Assembly: GCF_002483315.1 (NCBI RefSeq) | Contig: NZ_DLHR01000028.1 | Span: 124,001-188,000 of the forward strand | DNA: 64,000 nucleotides | DNA from: Flavobacterium sp. UBA7663 | Lineage (GTDB): Bacteria; Bacteroidota; Bacteroidia; Flavobacteriales; Flavobacteriaceae | Direction of reading: 5' to 3' | In this document: positions 42,145 to 51,054 of the stretch, piece after piece | Numbering within the stretch: the stretch's first letter is position 1 | How the letters are laid out: each line of letters starts with the position of its first letter | Notes under the pieces: generated by a model | The model's database searches: none | Seen by the model: the letters and a program-made list of their open reading frames with translations, nothing else | What the model was told of the DNA's origin: nothing | Made by a program: the position numbers and the translations under genes

Positions 42145-44571
42145 TTAAGAACCACACATTTCGCAATCTTCTGGTCCGGCATTTTTTGCCATTTCAATCA
42201 TTGCTCTGTATTCTTCAGCTGTCATTTCTACTGGTTCACTTACAACAGCAATGCTTTCTACTTTTTGAGTTGGCTCTTGTATTTCAATTGGCGCCGCTAC
42301 TTTATCGTTATTTAAAGTAAACTTAATGGCATCTACCGCCGCTTTAGTTCTTAAATAGTACATTCCCGTTTTTAAACCTGATTTCCAAGCGTAGAAATGC
42401 ATTGACGTTAATTTCGCATAATTGGCATCTTGCATAAACAAGTTCAACGATTGCGATTGGTCAATAAAGTAACCTCTTTGACGACTCATATCGATAATAT
42501 CTTTCATCGACATTTCCCAAACCGTTTTGTATAATTCTTTTAAGTCAGCTGGAATTTGCGCAATGTTTTGCACAGATCCATTATGACGCATAATTTCTTG
42601 TTTCAATGTTTCGTTCCACAAACCTCTTTCTACTAAATCATGTAATAAATGTTTGTTTACTACAATGAATTCTCCAGACAATACACGACGTGTGTAAATA
42701 TTAGAAGTATAAGGTTCGAATGCTTCGTTATTTCCTAAAATTTGAGAAGTTGAAGCAGTTGGCATTGGCGCTACTAACAATGAGTTTCTTACTCCGTTTG
42801 CTATTACTTCTTTTCTTAAACTTGCCCAATCCCAACGACCAGAAAGTTCTTCGTCTTTGATATTCCAAAGGTTATGTTGGAATTCTCCTTTAGAAATTGG
42901 CGAACCTTCGTAAGTTGAATATGGTCCTTCTTCTTTTGCCATTTCCATAGAAGCGGTTACAGCTGCAAAGTATAAGGTTTCAAAAATTTCTTGGTTTAAT
43001 TTTTTAGCTTCATCACTTGTAAAAGGCATTCTCAACATGATAAAAGCATCCGCTAAACCTTGTACTCCTAATCCAACTGGACGGTGGCGCATGTTTGAGT
43101 TTTCTGCTTCTACAACTGGATAGTAATTTCTGTCAATTACTTTATTTAAGTTACGAGTTACGCGTTTTGTTACGTTATATAACAATTCGTGATTGAATGC
43201 TCCATTTTCAACAAACATTGGTAACGAAATAGACGCCAAGTTACAAACTGCAATTTCATCTGCAGATGTATATTCCATGATTTCGGTACATAAATTAGAC
43301 GAACGGATAGTTCCCAAATTCTTTTGGTTTGATTTTCTGTTCGCTGCATCTTTGTACAACATATATGGTGTTCCTGTTTCAATTTGAGATTCAAGAATTT
43401 TTTCCCATAATTCACGAGCTTTGATGGTTTTTCTACCTTTTCCTTGTGCTTCGTAAGAAAGATATAAAGCTTCAAACTCTTCCCCATAAACATTGTCTAA
43501 ACCTGGACATTCGTTTGGACACATCAACGTCCAAGTTGTATCTTCTTCTACACGTTTCATGAATAAATCAGAAGTCCACATTGCGAAGAATAAATCTCTT
43601 GCACGCATTTCTTCTTTACCCGTATTCTTTTTCAAATCTAAAAATTCGAAAATATCAGCATGCCAAGTTTCTAAATAAATAGCGAAACTTCCTTTACGCT
43701 TTCCTCCACCTTGATCTACGTAACGAGCTGTGTCATTGAAAACACGCAACATTGGAACAATTCCGTTTGAAGTTCCGTTTGTTCCACGAATGTATGAACC
43801 TGTTGCTCTTACATTGTGAATTGCTAAACCGATTCCTCCGGCTGATTGTGAGATTTTTGCTGTTTGTTTTAACGTATCGTAAATTCCATCAATACTATCA
43901 TCTTTCATGGTTAATAAGAAGCAAGATGACATTTGAGGTTTTGGAGTTCCTGCGTTGAATAATGTTGGTGTAGCGTGCGTAAAGAACTTTTTCGACATTA
44001 ATTCGTAAGTTTCAATTACTGCTTCTAAATCATTCAAGTGAATTCCAACCGAAACACGCATTAACATGTGTTGTGGACGCTCTACGATTTTTCCGTTGAT
44101 TCTTAATAAATACGAACGCTCTAAGGTTTTAAAACCAAAGTAATCGTAATTAAAATCGCGAGTATATATAATATGAGAATCTAAAAATTCTGCATTGGCT
44201 TGAATCACTTCGTGTACCTCATCTGAAAGCAAAGGCGCTTCTTGATTGGTTCTTGGATTCACATAGTGATACATTTCACTCATCGTTTCCGAGAATGACT
44301 TGTTGGTGTTTTTATGTAAGTTTGAAATAGCAATTCTTGCCGCTAATTGCGCATAATCTGGGTGAGCAATTGTCATAGAAGCCGCTGTTTCAGCTGCTAA
44401 ATTATCTAATTCTGATGTAGTTACTCCGTCATACAATCCTTCAATTACACGCATGGCTACTTTAACAGCATCTACTCTGTCATTTAAACCATAACATAGT
44501 TTTTTAATTCTATCTGTGATTTTGTCGAACATTACTGGCTCCTTATGGCCATCTCTTTTAACTACATACAT
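42145..44571 (-). CDS. nrdA: Ribonucleoside-diphosphate reductase alpha subunit (class I)
   Basis: The 808-residue catalytic subunit has an N-terminal ATP-cone (VVKRDGHKEPVMFDKITDRI), the substrate-site Cys in SSCFLLTMKDD, the SNLCTEI active-site loop (with N-x-C-x-E) and a C-terminal shuttle pair, CEMCGS. It reduces ribonucleoside diphosphates using the radical made by NrdB. It lies 122 bases downstream of nrdB, with an inverted repeat between, and ends at a terminator. Confidence 0.97.
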   Translation of the reverse strand: MYVVKRDGHKEPVMFDKITDRIKKLCYGLNDRVDAVKVAMRVIEGLYDGVTTSELDNLAAETAASMTIAHPDYAQLAARIAISNLHKNTNKSFSETMSEMYHYVNPRTNQEAPLLSDEVHEVIQANAEFLDSHIIYTRDFNYDYFGFKTLERSYLLRINGKIVERPQHMLMRVSVGIHLNDLEAVIETYELMSKKFFTHATPTLFNAGTPKPQMSSCFLLTMKDDSIDGIYDTLKQTAKISQSAGGIGLAIHNVRATGSYIRGTNGTSNGIVPMLRVFNDTARYVDQGGGKRKGSFAIYLETWHADIFEFLDLKKNTGKEEMRARDLFFAMWTSDLFMKRVEEDTTWTLMCPNECPGLDNVYGEEFEALYLSYEAQGKGRKTIKARELWEKILESQIETGTPYMLYKDAANRKSNQKNLGTIRSSNLCTEIMEYTSADEIAVCNLASISLPMFVENGAFNHELLYNVTKRVTRNLNKVIDRNYYPVVEAENSNMRHRPVGLGVQGLADAFIMLRMPFTSDEAKKLNQEIFETLYFAAVTASMEMAKEEGPYSTYEGSPISKGEFQHNLWNIKDEELSGRWDWASLRKEVIANGVRNSLLVAPMPTASTSQILGNNEAFEPYTSNIYTRRVLSGEFIVVNKHLLHDLVERGLWNETLKQEIMRHNGSVQNIAQIPADLKELYKTVWEMSMKDIIDMSRQRGYFIDQSQSLNLFMQDANYAKLTSMHFYAWKSGLKTGMYYLRTKAAVDAIKFTLNNDKVAAPIEIQEPTQKVESIAVVSEPVEMTAEEYRAMIEMAKNAGPEDCEMCGS

Positions 44572-44587
44572 ACTTTTTTAGTTTTTT

Positions 44588-44615
44588 GAAATCAGACAAT
44601 CCCTTCCCTGATTTC
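44588..44615 (-). other. Hairpin in the nrdB-nrdA spacer, near the nrdA start
   Basis: Perfect 8-base arms GAAATCAG (44588-44595) and CTGATTTC (44608-44615) enclose a 12-base loop, ending 16 bases before the nrdA ATG. The minus strand continues A-rich rather than T-rich, so it is not a typical terminator. Confidence 0.5.
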
Positions 44616-44693
44616 TGGTTATTTGTAATCTTTTTTTGAATTGAGTTTTACTTCCTAATTCTAACGGAAATATATTTGCTTTTAGTACACCGA

Positions 44694-45671
44694 TTAAAAA
44701 TCAGCGTCAAAACTAATTTTACTTGATTCTGAATCGGAGTTCATTACTCCTGCTTTTTGATATTCCGCTACACGTTTTTCAAAGAAATTCGTTTTTCCTT
44801 GTAACGAAATCATGTCCATAAAATCAAATGGATTCGAAGAATTATAAACTCTATCACATCCTAACTCTACTAACAATCTATCCGTTACGAATTCTAAGTA
44901 TTGAGTCATTAAAGTAGCGTTCATTCCAATCAAACTCACTGGAAGCGACTCGGTAATGAATTTTCTTTCAATGCGTAATGCATCAACAATAATTTCTGTG
45001 ATTCTTTCTTTTGGTACTTTGTTTACGATGTGATTCGTATGTAAATGAACCGCAAAATCACAATGCATTCCTTCATCACGAGAAATTAATTCGTTTGAGA
45101 AGGTTAATCCTGGCATTAATCCACGTTTTTTCAACCAATAAATTGAACAGAACGAACCTGAGAAGAAAATTCCTTCCACAGCTGCGAAAGCAATTAATCT
45201 TTCCGCAAATGAATCCGATTCAATCCATTTTAACGCCCAATCTGCTTTTTCTTTAATCGCTGGAAATACTTCAATGGCATGAAACAATTGGTTTTTTTCA
45301 GCTTCGTCTTTTACATACGTATCAATCAACAACGAATAGGTTTCGCTGTGAATGTTTTCCATCATAATTTGGAAACCGTAGAAGAATTTCGCTTCTGGAT
45401 ATTGCACTTCGTTAACAAAATTTTCCGCTAAATTTTCGTTTACAATTCCGTCAGACGCAGCAAAGAATGCTAAAATATGTTTGATGAAATATTTTTCATC
45501 ATCGTTTAATTTATTGTTCCAATCATTTAAATCGGTATGCAAATCTATTTCTTCTGCTGTCCAAATACACGCTTCTTGTTTTTTGTACCATTCCCATATA
45601 TCTTGATGTTTGATAGGAAAGATTACAAATCGATCTTTATTTTCTTGCAAAATAGGTTCCACTATAGACAT
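44694..45671 (-). CDS. nrdB: Ribonucleoside-diphosphate reductase beta subunit (class I)
   Basis: The 325-residue protein makes the radical for NrdA. It has the di-iron ligands and tyrosyl radical site in MENIHSETYSLLID (Glu, His three residues later, Tyr four further), AFFAASDG upstream, and a second Glu/His set in RLIAFAAVEGIFFSGSF and ISRDEGMHCDFAVHL. The Tyr is present, so this is an ordinary class Ia-like radical protein. A -7 box about 90 bases upstream probably drives nrdB-nrdA. Confidence 0.96.
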   Translation of the reverse strand: MSIVEPILQENKDRFVIFPIKHQDIWEWYKKQEACIWTAEEIDLHTDLNDWNNKLNDDEKYFIKHILAFFAASDGIVNENLAENFVNEVQYPEAKFFYGFQIMMENIHSETYSLLIDTYVKDEAEKNQLFHAIEVFPAIKEKADWALKWIESDSFAERLIAFAAVEGIFFSGSFCSIYWLKKRGLMPGLTFSNELISRDEGMHCDFAVHLHTNHIVNKVPKERITEIIVDALRIERKFITESLPVSLIGMNATLMTQYLEFVTDRLLVELGCDRVYNSSNPFDFMDMISLQGKTNFFEKRVAEYQKAGVMNSDSESSKISFDADF

Positions 45672-45760
45672 AGCTATTTGATTTTAAAAATGTTAATGAT
45701 TGGTTAAATTGACTTATTTGGGGATTACAAAGTTTGTCATTTGAAACGAGAAATGAAAGT

Positions 45761-45768
45761 CAAACTTA
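45761..45768 (-). promoter_or_regulatory. -7 promoter box of nrdB-nrdA (TAAGTTTG)
   Basis: Reads TAAGTTTG on the minus strand and predicts an 85-base leader before nrdB. The leader holds TTATTTGGGGATT (45714-45726), which is repeated in the hupE leader. No NrdR box was recognised. Confidence 0.45.
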
Positions 45769-45938
45769 TTCACAATTGGAGTAAGTTTTTAACAAAGTTG
45801 AAAATTGTCAGTAAATTAATATAGGTTTTTAAAGTACTGTAAATCAATAAGTTAAAAACAAATAAAACAACTGTTAAAACCTTGTAAGCGATTGATAAAT
45901 CAACCTCTCACAACGATTTTTGAACCATAAAAAATAGA

Positions 45939-46505
45939 TTATTTTTTCAACTCTTTTGCTACTTTGTCTAATTCGTCAAACCATTGTTGTCCGAATTTTC
46001 TAACTAGTGCTTCTTTGACAAATTGATACACTGGAACTCCTAATTCTTGCCCTAACGAACACGCGTCATCACAAATATGCCATTTATGATAATTCACTGC
46101 CGCAAAATCCGAATATTCTTTAATTCGAATAGGATATAAATGACAAGAAACTGGTTTTTTCCACTCTACAATCCCTTGATTGTAGGCTTGCTCGATTCCA
46201 CAAAGTGCCGTTTTTCCGTCAAAAATTACGTAGGCGCAGTCTTTTCCATCGATAAGTGGTGTTTCTAATTCACCAAAATCGGAAACCACGTGCGTTCCTT
46301 GTTCTTCAATGGCTTTAATTCCTTCTGGACGAAGAAAGGGTTTTACTTTTGGAAAAATTTCAGCTAAAATTTTGGTTTCTTCCTCATCTAAAGGAGCACC
46401 CGCATCGCCATCCACACAACAAGCACCTTTACAAGCTGACAAATTGCAAACGAATTCTTTTTCTAAGATTTCTTCGGAAACGATGGTTTTATTTAACTGA
46501 AACAT
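45939..46505 (-). CDS. DUF3109 family cysteine-rich protein
   Basis: The 188-residue protein has conserved cysteines in CNLSACKGACCVDGDAG near the N-terminus, DCAYVIFDGKTALCGIE in the middle, and PVSCHLYPIR with KWHICDDACS later. This arrangement is characteristic of DUF3109 and resembles zinc/iron-chelating cluster proteins; its function is unknown. It stands alone between the nrdB promoter region and a repeat-containing gap. Confidence 0.88.
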   Translation of the reverse strand: MFQLNKTIVSEEILEKEFVCNLSACKGACCVDGDAGAPLDEEETKILAEIFPKVKPFLRPEGIKAIEEQGTHVVSDFGELETPLIDGKDCAYVIFDGKTALCGIEQAYNQGIVEWKKPVSCHLYPIRIKEYSDFAAVNYHKWHICDDACSLGQELGVPVYQFVKEALVRKFGQQWFDELDKVAKELKK

Positions 46506-46580
46506 ATTGGGTTTATTTTAAAGTGCAAAGATACGATTTTGAATTTAGATTTTTGGATTTAAAATTGAGCTTGATATTGG

Positions 46581-46792
46581 CACGCGGATGAAACAGATTC
46601 TAAGAAGCGCGAATAATGACGGATTTTTTTCAACACAAAGTCTCTCGAAGTTTTGTACAAAGTTTCGCAGAGTTCTTTTTTGGTTGTTTGCTAAAAAACT
46701 TGGCGCTCTTTGTGCTCTTTTACGCAGAGATACACCGAGTTTTTGTAATTTTGATTGCGTTGATTAGAGATACACCGAGTCCGAAGCTTCGG
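46581..46792. repeat. Non-coding gap with CACAAAGT / ACACCGAGT phrase repeats
   Basis: The 417-base gap 46506-46922 has no supportable gene. It contains GCGGATGAAACAGATT, repeated ACAAAGT words, GGCGCTCTTTGTGCTC, a 15-base direct repeat AGAGATACACCGAGT at 46726-46740 and 46766-46780, and a perfect 12-base palindrome CCGAAGCTTCGG at 46781-46792. The phrases look like degenerate copies of a dispersed element. Confidence 0.65.
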
Positions 46793-46895
46793 GATTTGCA
46801 TTCAAATCTTAACATTACTTGAACTTGAACTTGATTTTTGCCCTTGCAATTGATAATGTATCGTTAAATTAAAAACGTTCTTTATTCAATATCCT

Positions 46896-46903
46896 TATAT
46901 TTG
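46896..46903 (+). promoter_or_regulatory. -7 promoter box of marC (TATATTTG)
   Basis: TATATTTG ends 19 bases before the marC ATG; predicted leader about 14 bases. Confidence 0.55.
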
Positions 46904-46922
46904 CACAAACATTCAGCGTTTT

Positions 46923-47504
46923 ATGGAATTAGGAATCAATTGGAAAGACATTTTTACCATCAGCATGATTTTATTTGCTGTGATTGATATTGTGGGAAGT
47001 ATTCCTATTATTGTGGATTTACGCAGCAAAATGGGTCACATACAATCGGAGAAAGCTTCAATAGTTGCGGCGGTGATTATGATTGCCTTTTTATTTGTGG
47101 GTGAAGAAATTCTGAAATTAATTGGTATTGATGCGAATTCATTTGCTGTTGCCGGTTCGTTTGTATTGTTTTTCCTTGCTTTAGAAATGATTTTAGGCAT
47201 TCGATTATACAAAGAAGACAACCCGAGTACGGCTTCTATTGTTCCCATTGCGTTCCCATTAATTGCTGGTGCTGGAACGATGACAACTATTTTGTCGCTT
47301 CGTGCTGCTTATGACAAAATAAACATTATTATTGCAATTGTTATCAACGTAATTGTAGTCTATGGTGTGTTGAAATCATCAGGGAAAATTGAGCGTTTAT
47401 TAGGTGTTAACGGATTAGGCGTTATTCGTAAAATTTTTGGTGTTATTTTATTGGCAATTGCTGTAAAATTATTCGCCGCAAATGTTAAAGGATTATTTAT
47501 TTAG
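46923..47504 (+). CDS. MarC family integral membrane protein
   Basis: The 193-residue protein has six hydrophobic segments and the MarC hallmarks DIVGSIPIIVDLRSKMG near the start and AGAGTMTTILSLR in the middle. The family is named after the E. coli marC locus but is not shown to give antibiotic resistance; its substrate is unknown. It leads a three-gene set with a small membrane protein (12-base gap) and a miniature flavoprotein. Confidence 0.9.
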   Translation: MELGINWKDIFTISMILFAVIDIVGSIPIIVDLRSKMGHIQSEKASIVAAVIMIAFLFVGEEILKLIGIDANSFAVAGSFVLFFLALEMILGIRLYKEDNPSTASIVPIAFPLIAGAGTMTTILSLRAAYDKINIIIAIVINVIVVYGVLKSSGKIERLLGVNGLGVIRKIFGVILLAIAVKLFAANVKGLFI

Positions 47505-47516
47505 AAATTTATTGAA

Positions 47517-47714
47517 ATGAAAATATTTACTTACGTGGCGGTTGCCATTGCTTTAGCTTTAATTGTTTTTAACCTTTTTCAAATTGATTATAGTAATCCG
47601 TTTGAAGGAAATAGTACTATTGCCATCATTGGTGTTGTTGCTGGAATTTGCGCTATCTTATTATTGGTATTATTGCGTTTTTCAAAAATGATTGAAGAGA
47701 AAACAAGACAATAA
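47517..47714 (+). CDS. Small two-helix membrane protein
   Basis: The 65-residue product has two hydrophobic helices (about residues 3-22 and 33-54) joined by a polar loop with DYSNPFEGNS, and a charged C-terminus (EEKTRQ). No family function is known to me. The stop overlaps the ATG of the next gene by one base (TAATG), so the two are translationally coupled. Confidence 0.75.
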   Translation: MKIFTYVAVAIALALIVFNLFQIDYSNPFEGNSTIAIIGVVAGICAILLLVLLRFSKMIEEKTRQ

Positions 47715-48322
47715 TGGTCGACGTTTTAATCATTGGCGCTGGAGTTTCAGGCGTTTCGTGTGCTTTGATTTTGGGCTCAGCTCAAAACAAACCGTTTGCA
47801 ATGGATAAAAAGATTGCCATTGTGGCGCACCAAAAAGCCTCTTCGTTACAAAATGCCATTTTTAATAACGCTTACGGAATTCCTGCAGGGAAATTAGGAA
47901 GTGAATTATTGGATGAAAGTTTGAATCATTTAACCAACTCATATCCTCACGTAGAACAAATTCATGGTGAAAAAGTACTTGCTATTTCAGGTGAAGCTGG
48001 AAATTTTATAGTTACTACCAACAAATCTTCGCTTCAAGCTAAAATTGTAGTGATTGCGATTGGTTCTGGAAATCCTTTTACGATTGAAGGCTTGGAATCG
48101 TTTGTAATGCCACATCAAAAAGCCGCTCCCGAAAAAAATAGAATTCAGTTAAAAAATACCGACCACTTGGTTACAGAAGGTATTTATGTAGCTGGAGTTT
48201 TAGCCGGACACAGAAGTCAGTTAAGTATAGCAGCCGGAAGTGGCGCTTCAGTAGCAACGGATATTTTAACGTTGTGGAATAACGGAAATCCGGTGCAGGT
48301 GCATGATGCTTTGGCGAAATAA
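47714..48322 (+). CDS. Miniature thioredoxin-reductase-like flavoprotein
   Basis: The 202-residue protein opens with a dinucleotide-binding motif (VLIIGAGVSGVSCALIL) and closes with GIYVAGVLAGHRSQLSIAAGSGA, the FAD-binding end of thioredoxin-reductase-like proteins. The expected central NAD(P)H domain and redox CxxC are missing, so it is about two thirds of a normal member. The frame is intact, suggesting a stable short family rather than decay. The acceptor and donor are unknown. It converges on the S41 protease gene with a two-base gap. Confidence 0.75.
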   Translation: MVDVLIIGAGVSGVSCALILGSAQNKPFAMDKKIAIVAHQKASSLQNAIFNNAYGIPAGKLGSELLDESLNHLTNSYPHVEQIHGEKVLAISGEAGNFIVTTNKSSLQAKIVVIAIGSGNPFTIEGLESFVMPHQKAAPEKNRIQLKNTDHLVTEGIYVAGVLAGHRSQLSIAAGSGASVATDILTLWNNGNPVQVHDALAK

Positions 48323-48324
48323 TC

Positions 48325-49893
48325 TTACTTACTCAACACCTTATTTACCATATCGTCTTTTTTCAAAATCAATTGGTAATATGCTTTTTCATTAAAAAGT
48401 TGACGAACAAACTCGGCGTGAAGATAGAATAGCACTTTTTCTTTTTGATTGTCTAAGTTAAAAAGCAATCCGCCTTTTGCCATATATTCTTTGAAGTTAT
48501 TGAAATAATTTCCAGTTCTGATTTCTTTTTCTAAACCTTCGGTGGTAATTTTTTTAAACTTATTTCTGTTTTGATCTAATTGTTCAAAAACAAAATAATT
48601 CACTAGTCCTGATTGCATCAACATCGTTAAACCTTCAGCTCCGTGCGAATCTTCTAACGGCACAAAAATATCTGGCATAATTCCGCCACCGCCATAAACT
48701 AATCGGCCTTTCTTGGTTTTGAATTTTAAACTATCGGCGATTTTGGTTTTATCTTTTTCGTATAATTCGCCACTTTCAAAACGCTTTTCAAATTCGTTAA
48801 AGTAGTTTTCGCCTTTGTCTTCATAAGGTTTTTGAATCGAACGACCAGATGGTGTGTAATATCTTGCCACAGTTAATCGCACAGCCGATCCATCGCCTAA
48901 TGGCATTTCGCGTTGTACCAATCCTTTTCCGAAAGAACGTCTTCCAAAAACCAATCCTCTATCATTATCTTGAATGGCTCCTGCTAAAATTTCACTGGCC
49001 GAAGCACTGTTTTCATTGATTAAAACACTAACTTTTCCCGTTTCAAAAACACCTTTTTCAGTAGCTAAAGTACTTTCGATTTTATCTTTTTTGTTTTTAG
49101 TTTTAACGATTAGTTCTTTGTTTTTTAGGAATTCATCAGCGATTTTTACTGCCGAATCTAAATAACCACCTCCATTATCTCTAACATCAATAATAATATG
49201 ACTGGCTCCCTCGTTTTTCAATTGGGTTAAACCCGATAAAAATTCGTCATAGGTTTTTTCTGCAAAGCGATTTATTTTGATGTAACCTGTAGTTTTATCC
49301 ACCATTTGAGCTACATCAACACTCTTAATTGGAATAATGTCGCGGGTAACGTTAACTGCAAATTTTTTCTTTTCGGATTTTCGATAAACGGTTAATTTTA
49401 CATTAGACCCTTGCTCGCCTTTTAAGATGGAAAACAATGTATCGGTTTCTAATTTTTTGTTATACAACTGCAATTTATCGGCGAAAAGAATTCTGTCGCC
49501 TGCCTTTAAACCTGCTTTTTCAGAAGGTCCATTTGGAATAGGTTTTATGATAGCTACCGAATCGTTATACATGTAGAAATTTACACCAATTCCAACGAAA
49601 TCACCACGCATGCTTTGCTCTACGGCTTCCAATTCACTTTTAGGAATATAAACCGAATGTGGGTCCAATTTCTCAAGAATTCCGTTAACTGTTAAATCCA
49701 CGATAGAATCAGTATTTAAACTGTCAACATATTCTTTTTCGATGAAATCGATAAGTTTATTGAGTTTGTTTTTATTGGCATTCTTGCTTAAAAAAGCATT
49801 TTCGGTAGAAGGATTGAGTTTACTTCCCAATAACAAACCCACCGCAACAGCTACTGCGATTACTATTGGAAAATATACCTTATTCATTTTCAT
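48325..49893 (-). CDS. S41 family C-terminal processing peptidase
   Basis: The 522-residue protease has an N-terminal signal or anchor (VYFPIVIAVAVAVGLLLGS), a PDZ domain (MRGDFVGIGVNF to PSEKAGLKAGDRIL), and the catalytic core with Ser in NENSASASEILAG and Lys in GRRSFGKGLVQ. CtpA-like enzymes cut proteins near their C-termini in the periplasm. It is the last gene of hupE-deaminase-ctpA, starting one base after the deaminase stop. Confidence 0.93.
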   Translation of the reverse strand: MKMNKVYFPIVIAVAVAVGLLLGSKLNPSTENAFLSKNANKNKLNKLIDFIEKEYVDSLNTDSIVDLTVNGILEKLDPHSVYIPKSELEAVEQSMRGDFVGIGVNFYMYNDSVAIIKPIPNGPSEKAGLKAGDRILFADKLQLYNKKLETDTLFSILKGEQGSNVKLTVYRKSEKKKFAVNVTRDIIPIKSVDVAQMVDKTTGYIKINRFAEKTYDEFLSGLTQLKNEGASHIIIDVRDNGGGYLDSAVKIADEFLKNKELIVKTKNKKDKIESTLATEKGVFETGKVSVLINENSASASEILAGAIQDNDRGLVFGRRSFGKGLVQREMPLGDGSAVRLTVARYYTPSGRSIQKPYEDKGENYFNEFEKRFESGELYEKDKTKIADSLKFKTKKGRLVYGGGGIMPDIFVPLEDSHGAEGLTMLMQSGLVNYFVFEQLDQNRNKFKKITTEGLEKEIRTGNYFNNFKEYMAKGGLLFNLDNQKEKVLFYLHAEFVRQLFNEKAYYQLILKKDDMVNKVLSK

Positions 49894-49894
49894 T

Positions 49895-50323
49895 TTAGCT
49901 CAAATCTTCAATTAATTCAACCTCAACACCTGCTTTTCTTAAGAAATCTACACCTGAAGTATCTTTATATTCTTGATGATACACTACTCTTTTGATGCCT
50001 GATTGATGAATTAGTTTGCTACAATCTTTGCAAGGTGAAAGCGTAATATATAAAGTTGCATCTTCGCAAGATTGTGTAGAACGCGCTACTTTTAAAATCG
50101 CATTAGCCTCTGCATGAAGCACATACCATTTCGTTAGATTATCTTCGTCTTCGCAACAATTTTCAAATCCCGATGGTGTTCCGTTGTAACCATCTGAAAT
50201 AATCATTTTATTTTTAACAATAATTGCTCCTACTTTTTTTCGTTGGCAATAAGACAAATTACCCCATTCTTTGGCAATTCGCAAATAAGCTTTATCGTAT
50301 TTTTCCTTTTTTTCTTTCTTCAT
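49895..50323 (-). CDS. dCMP deaminase family protein
   Basis: The 142-residue zinc deaminase has HAEANAI (His ligand and catalytic Glu) and PCKDCSKLI (two Cys ligands), with GYNGTPSGFENC as in deoxycytidylate deaminases. It would make dUMP for dTMP synthesis. ATG at 50323 (MKKEKKEKY) overlaps the hupE stop in TAATG, favouring this start over one four codons upstream. Confidence 0.9.
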   Translation of the reverse strand: MKKEKKEKYDKAYLRIAKEWGNLSYCQRKKVGAIIVKNKMIISDGYNGTPSGFENCCEDEDNLTKWYVLHAEANAILKVARSTQSCEDATLYITLSPCKDCSKLIHQSGIKRVVYHQEYKDTSGVDFLRKAGVEVELIEDLS

Positions 50324-50916
50324 TATCGGTTCCAAATTTCGCTTTCAATAATCATTGGCAAAACTACGCCAATTATAAATGCTGACATAACTAAAGCCCA
50401 ATCTCTTTTTGAAAAACGGAAAAAAGTTTGCACCACATACGAAATAATTAAAACTACTAACACTACAATAATTTGTGCCGCTTCAATTCCTAATGCGAAT
50501 TCTAACAACGGCAGCAATTTATCAGAAGCATTTCCTGGCAAAATCGTTTTGAAGTAATTAGAAAACCCAAGTCCGTGAATGATTCCGAAAAACAAAGTAA
50601 CGATAGCCACAAAAGTGATACTTTCATTTTTAGAGGATTTTCCAGCGGTAAAGAGATGAAAAATAGCGGTTATTAAAATGGTAATTGGAATTAAAAATTC
50701 AACCAAACTGGCTTTAATTTGAACCACTCCATAAACCGACAATAGCAAAGCTAAGGTGTGTCCAATTGTAAAAAGCGACACTAAAACAAAAACGTTTTTC
50801 CAATCTTTAAAGGCATACGGAATTACCAAAGCCATTAAAAATAAAACGTGGTCGTATGCATTAATATCTAACACATGTTTAAGACCAATATTAAAATACA
50901 TCCAAAATTCTGACAT
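50323..50916 (-). CDS. HupE/UreJ family membrane protein
   Basis: The 197-residue protein has five or six membrane helices and the family motif GLKHVLDINAYDHVLFLMAL at its N-terminus, with FTIGHTLALLLS and FGIIHGLGFSN after it. The conserved His and Asp residues suggest metal binding; HupE proteins are linked to nickel transport in other bacteria, but no nickel enzyme is in this window. First gene of the operon with dCMP deaminase and the S41 peptidase. Confidence 0.87.
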   Translation of the reverse strand: MSEFWMYFNIGLKHVLDINAYDHVLFLMALVIPYAFKDWKNVFVLVSLFTIGHTLALLLSVYGVVQIKASLVEFLIPITILITAIFHLFTAGKSSKNESITFVAIVTLFFGIIHGLGFSNYFKTILPGNASDKLLPLLEFALGIEAAQIIVVLVVLIISYVVQTFFRFSKRDWALVMSAFIIGVVLPMIIESEIWNR

Positions 50917-50940
50917 AACTACAATTTATTTGGGGATTTT

Positions 50941-50948
50941 CAAACTTA
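50941..50948 (-). promoter_or_regulatory. -7 promoter box of hupE (TAAGTTTG)
   Basis: Reads TAAGTTTG on the minus strand, predicting a leader of about 20 bases. The leader contains TTATTTGGGGATT (50926-50938), identical to a stretch in the nrdB leader. Confidence 0.5.
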
Positions 50949-51025
50949 CGATTTATTTTTAAATCAAAACAAATTCTATATCACAAAACCTTGTGAAATT
51001 GTTTCAAAAAAATAGATTTTTTGTG

Positions 51026-51033
51026 TAATTTTG
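51026..51033 (+). promoter_or_regulatory. -7 promoter box of the TerB-like gene (TAATTTTG)
   Basis: TAATTTTG ends 21 bases before the ATG at 51055. It shows that a TTG at 51031 is promoter and not the start codon. Confidence 0.55.
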
Positions 51034-51054
51034 CATAAAATTAAAACAATCAAC

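Noticed and set aside
45672..45938. Possible NrdR operator upstream of nrdB
   Set aside because: No pair of NrdR-box-like palindromes could be recognised; only a -7 box and the shared 13-base word are visible.
46616..46822. Open frame of about 68 codons on the plus strand in the repeat-rich gap
   Set aside because: It is built from the phrase repeats and palindrome, has no promoter box near its start and no recognisable protein pattern.
51031..51054. Upstream TTG start for the TerB-like gene
   Set aside because: The TTG is the last part of a TAATTTTG promoter box; the ATG at 51055 gives the natural family start.
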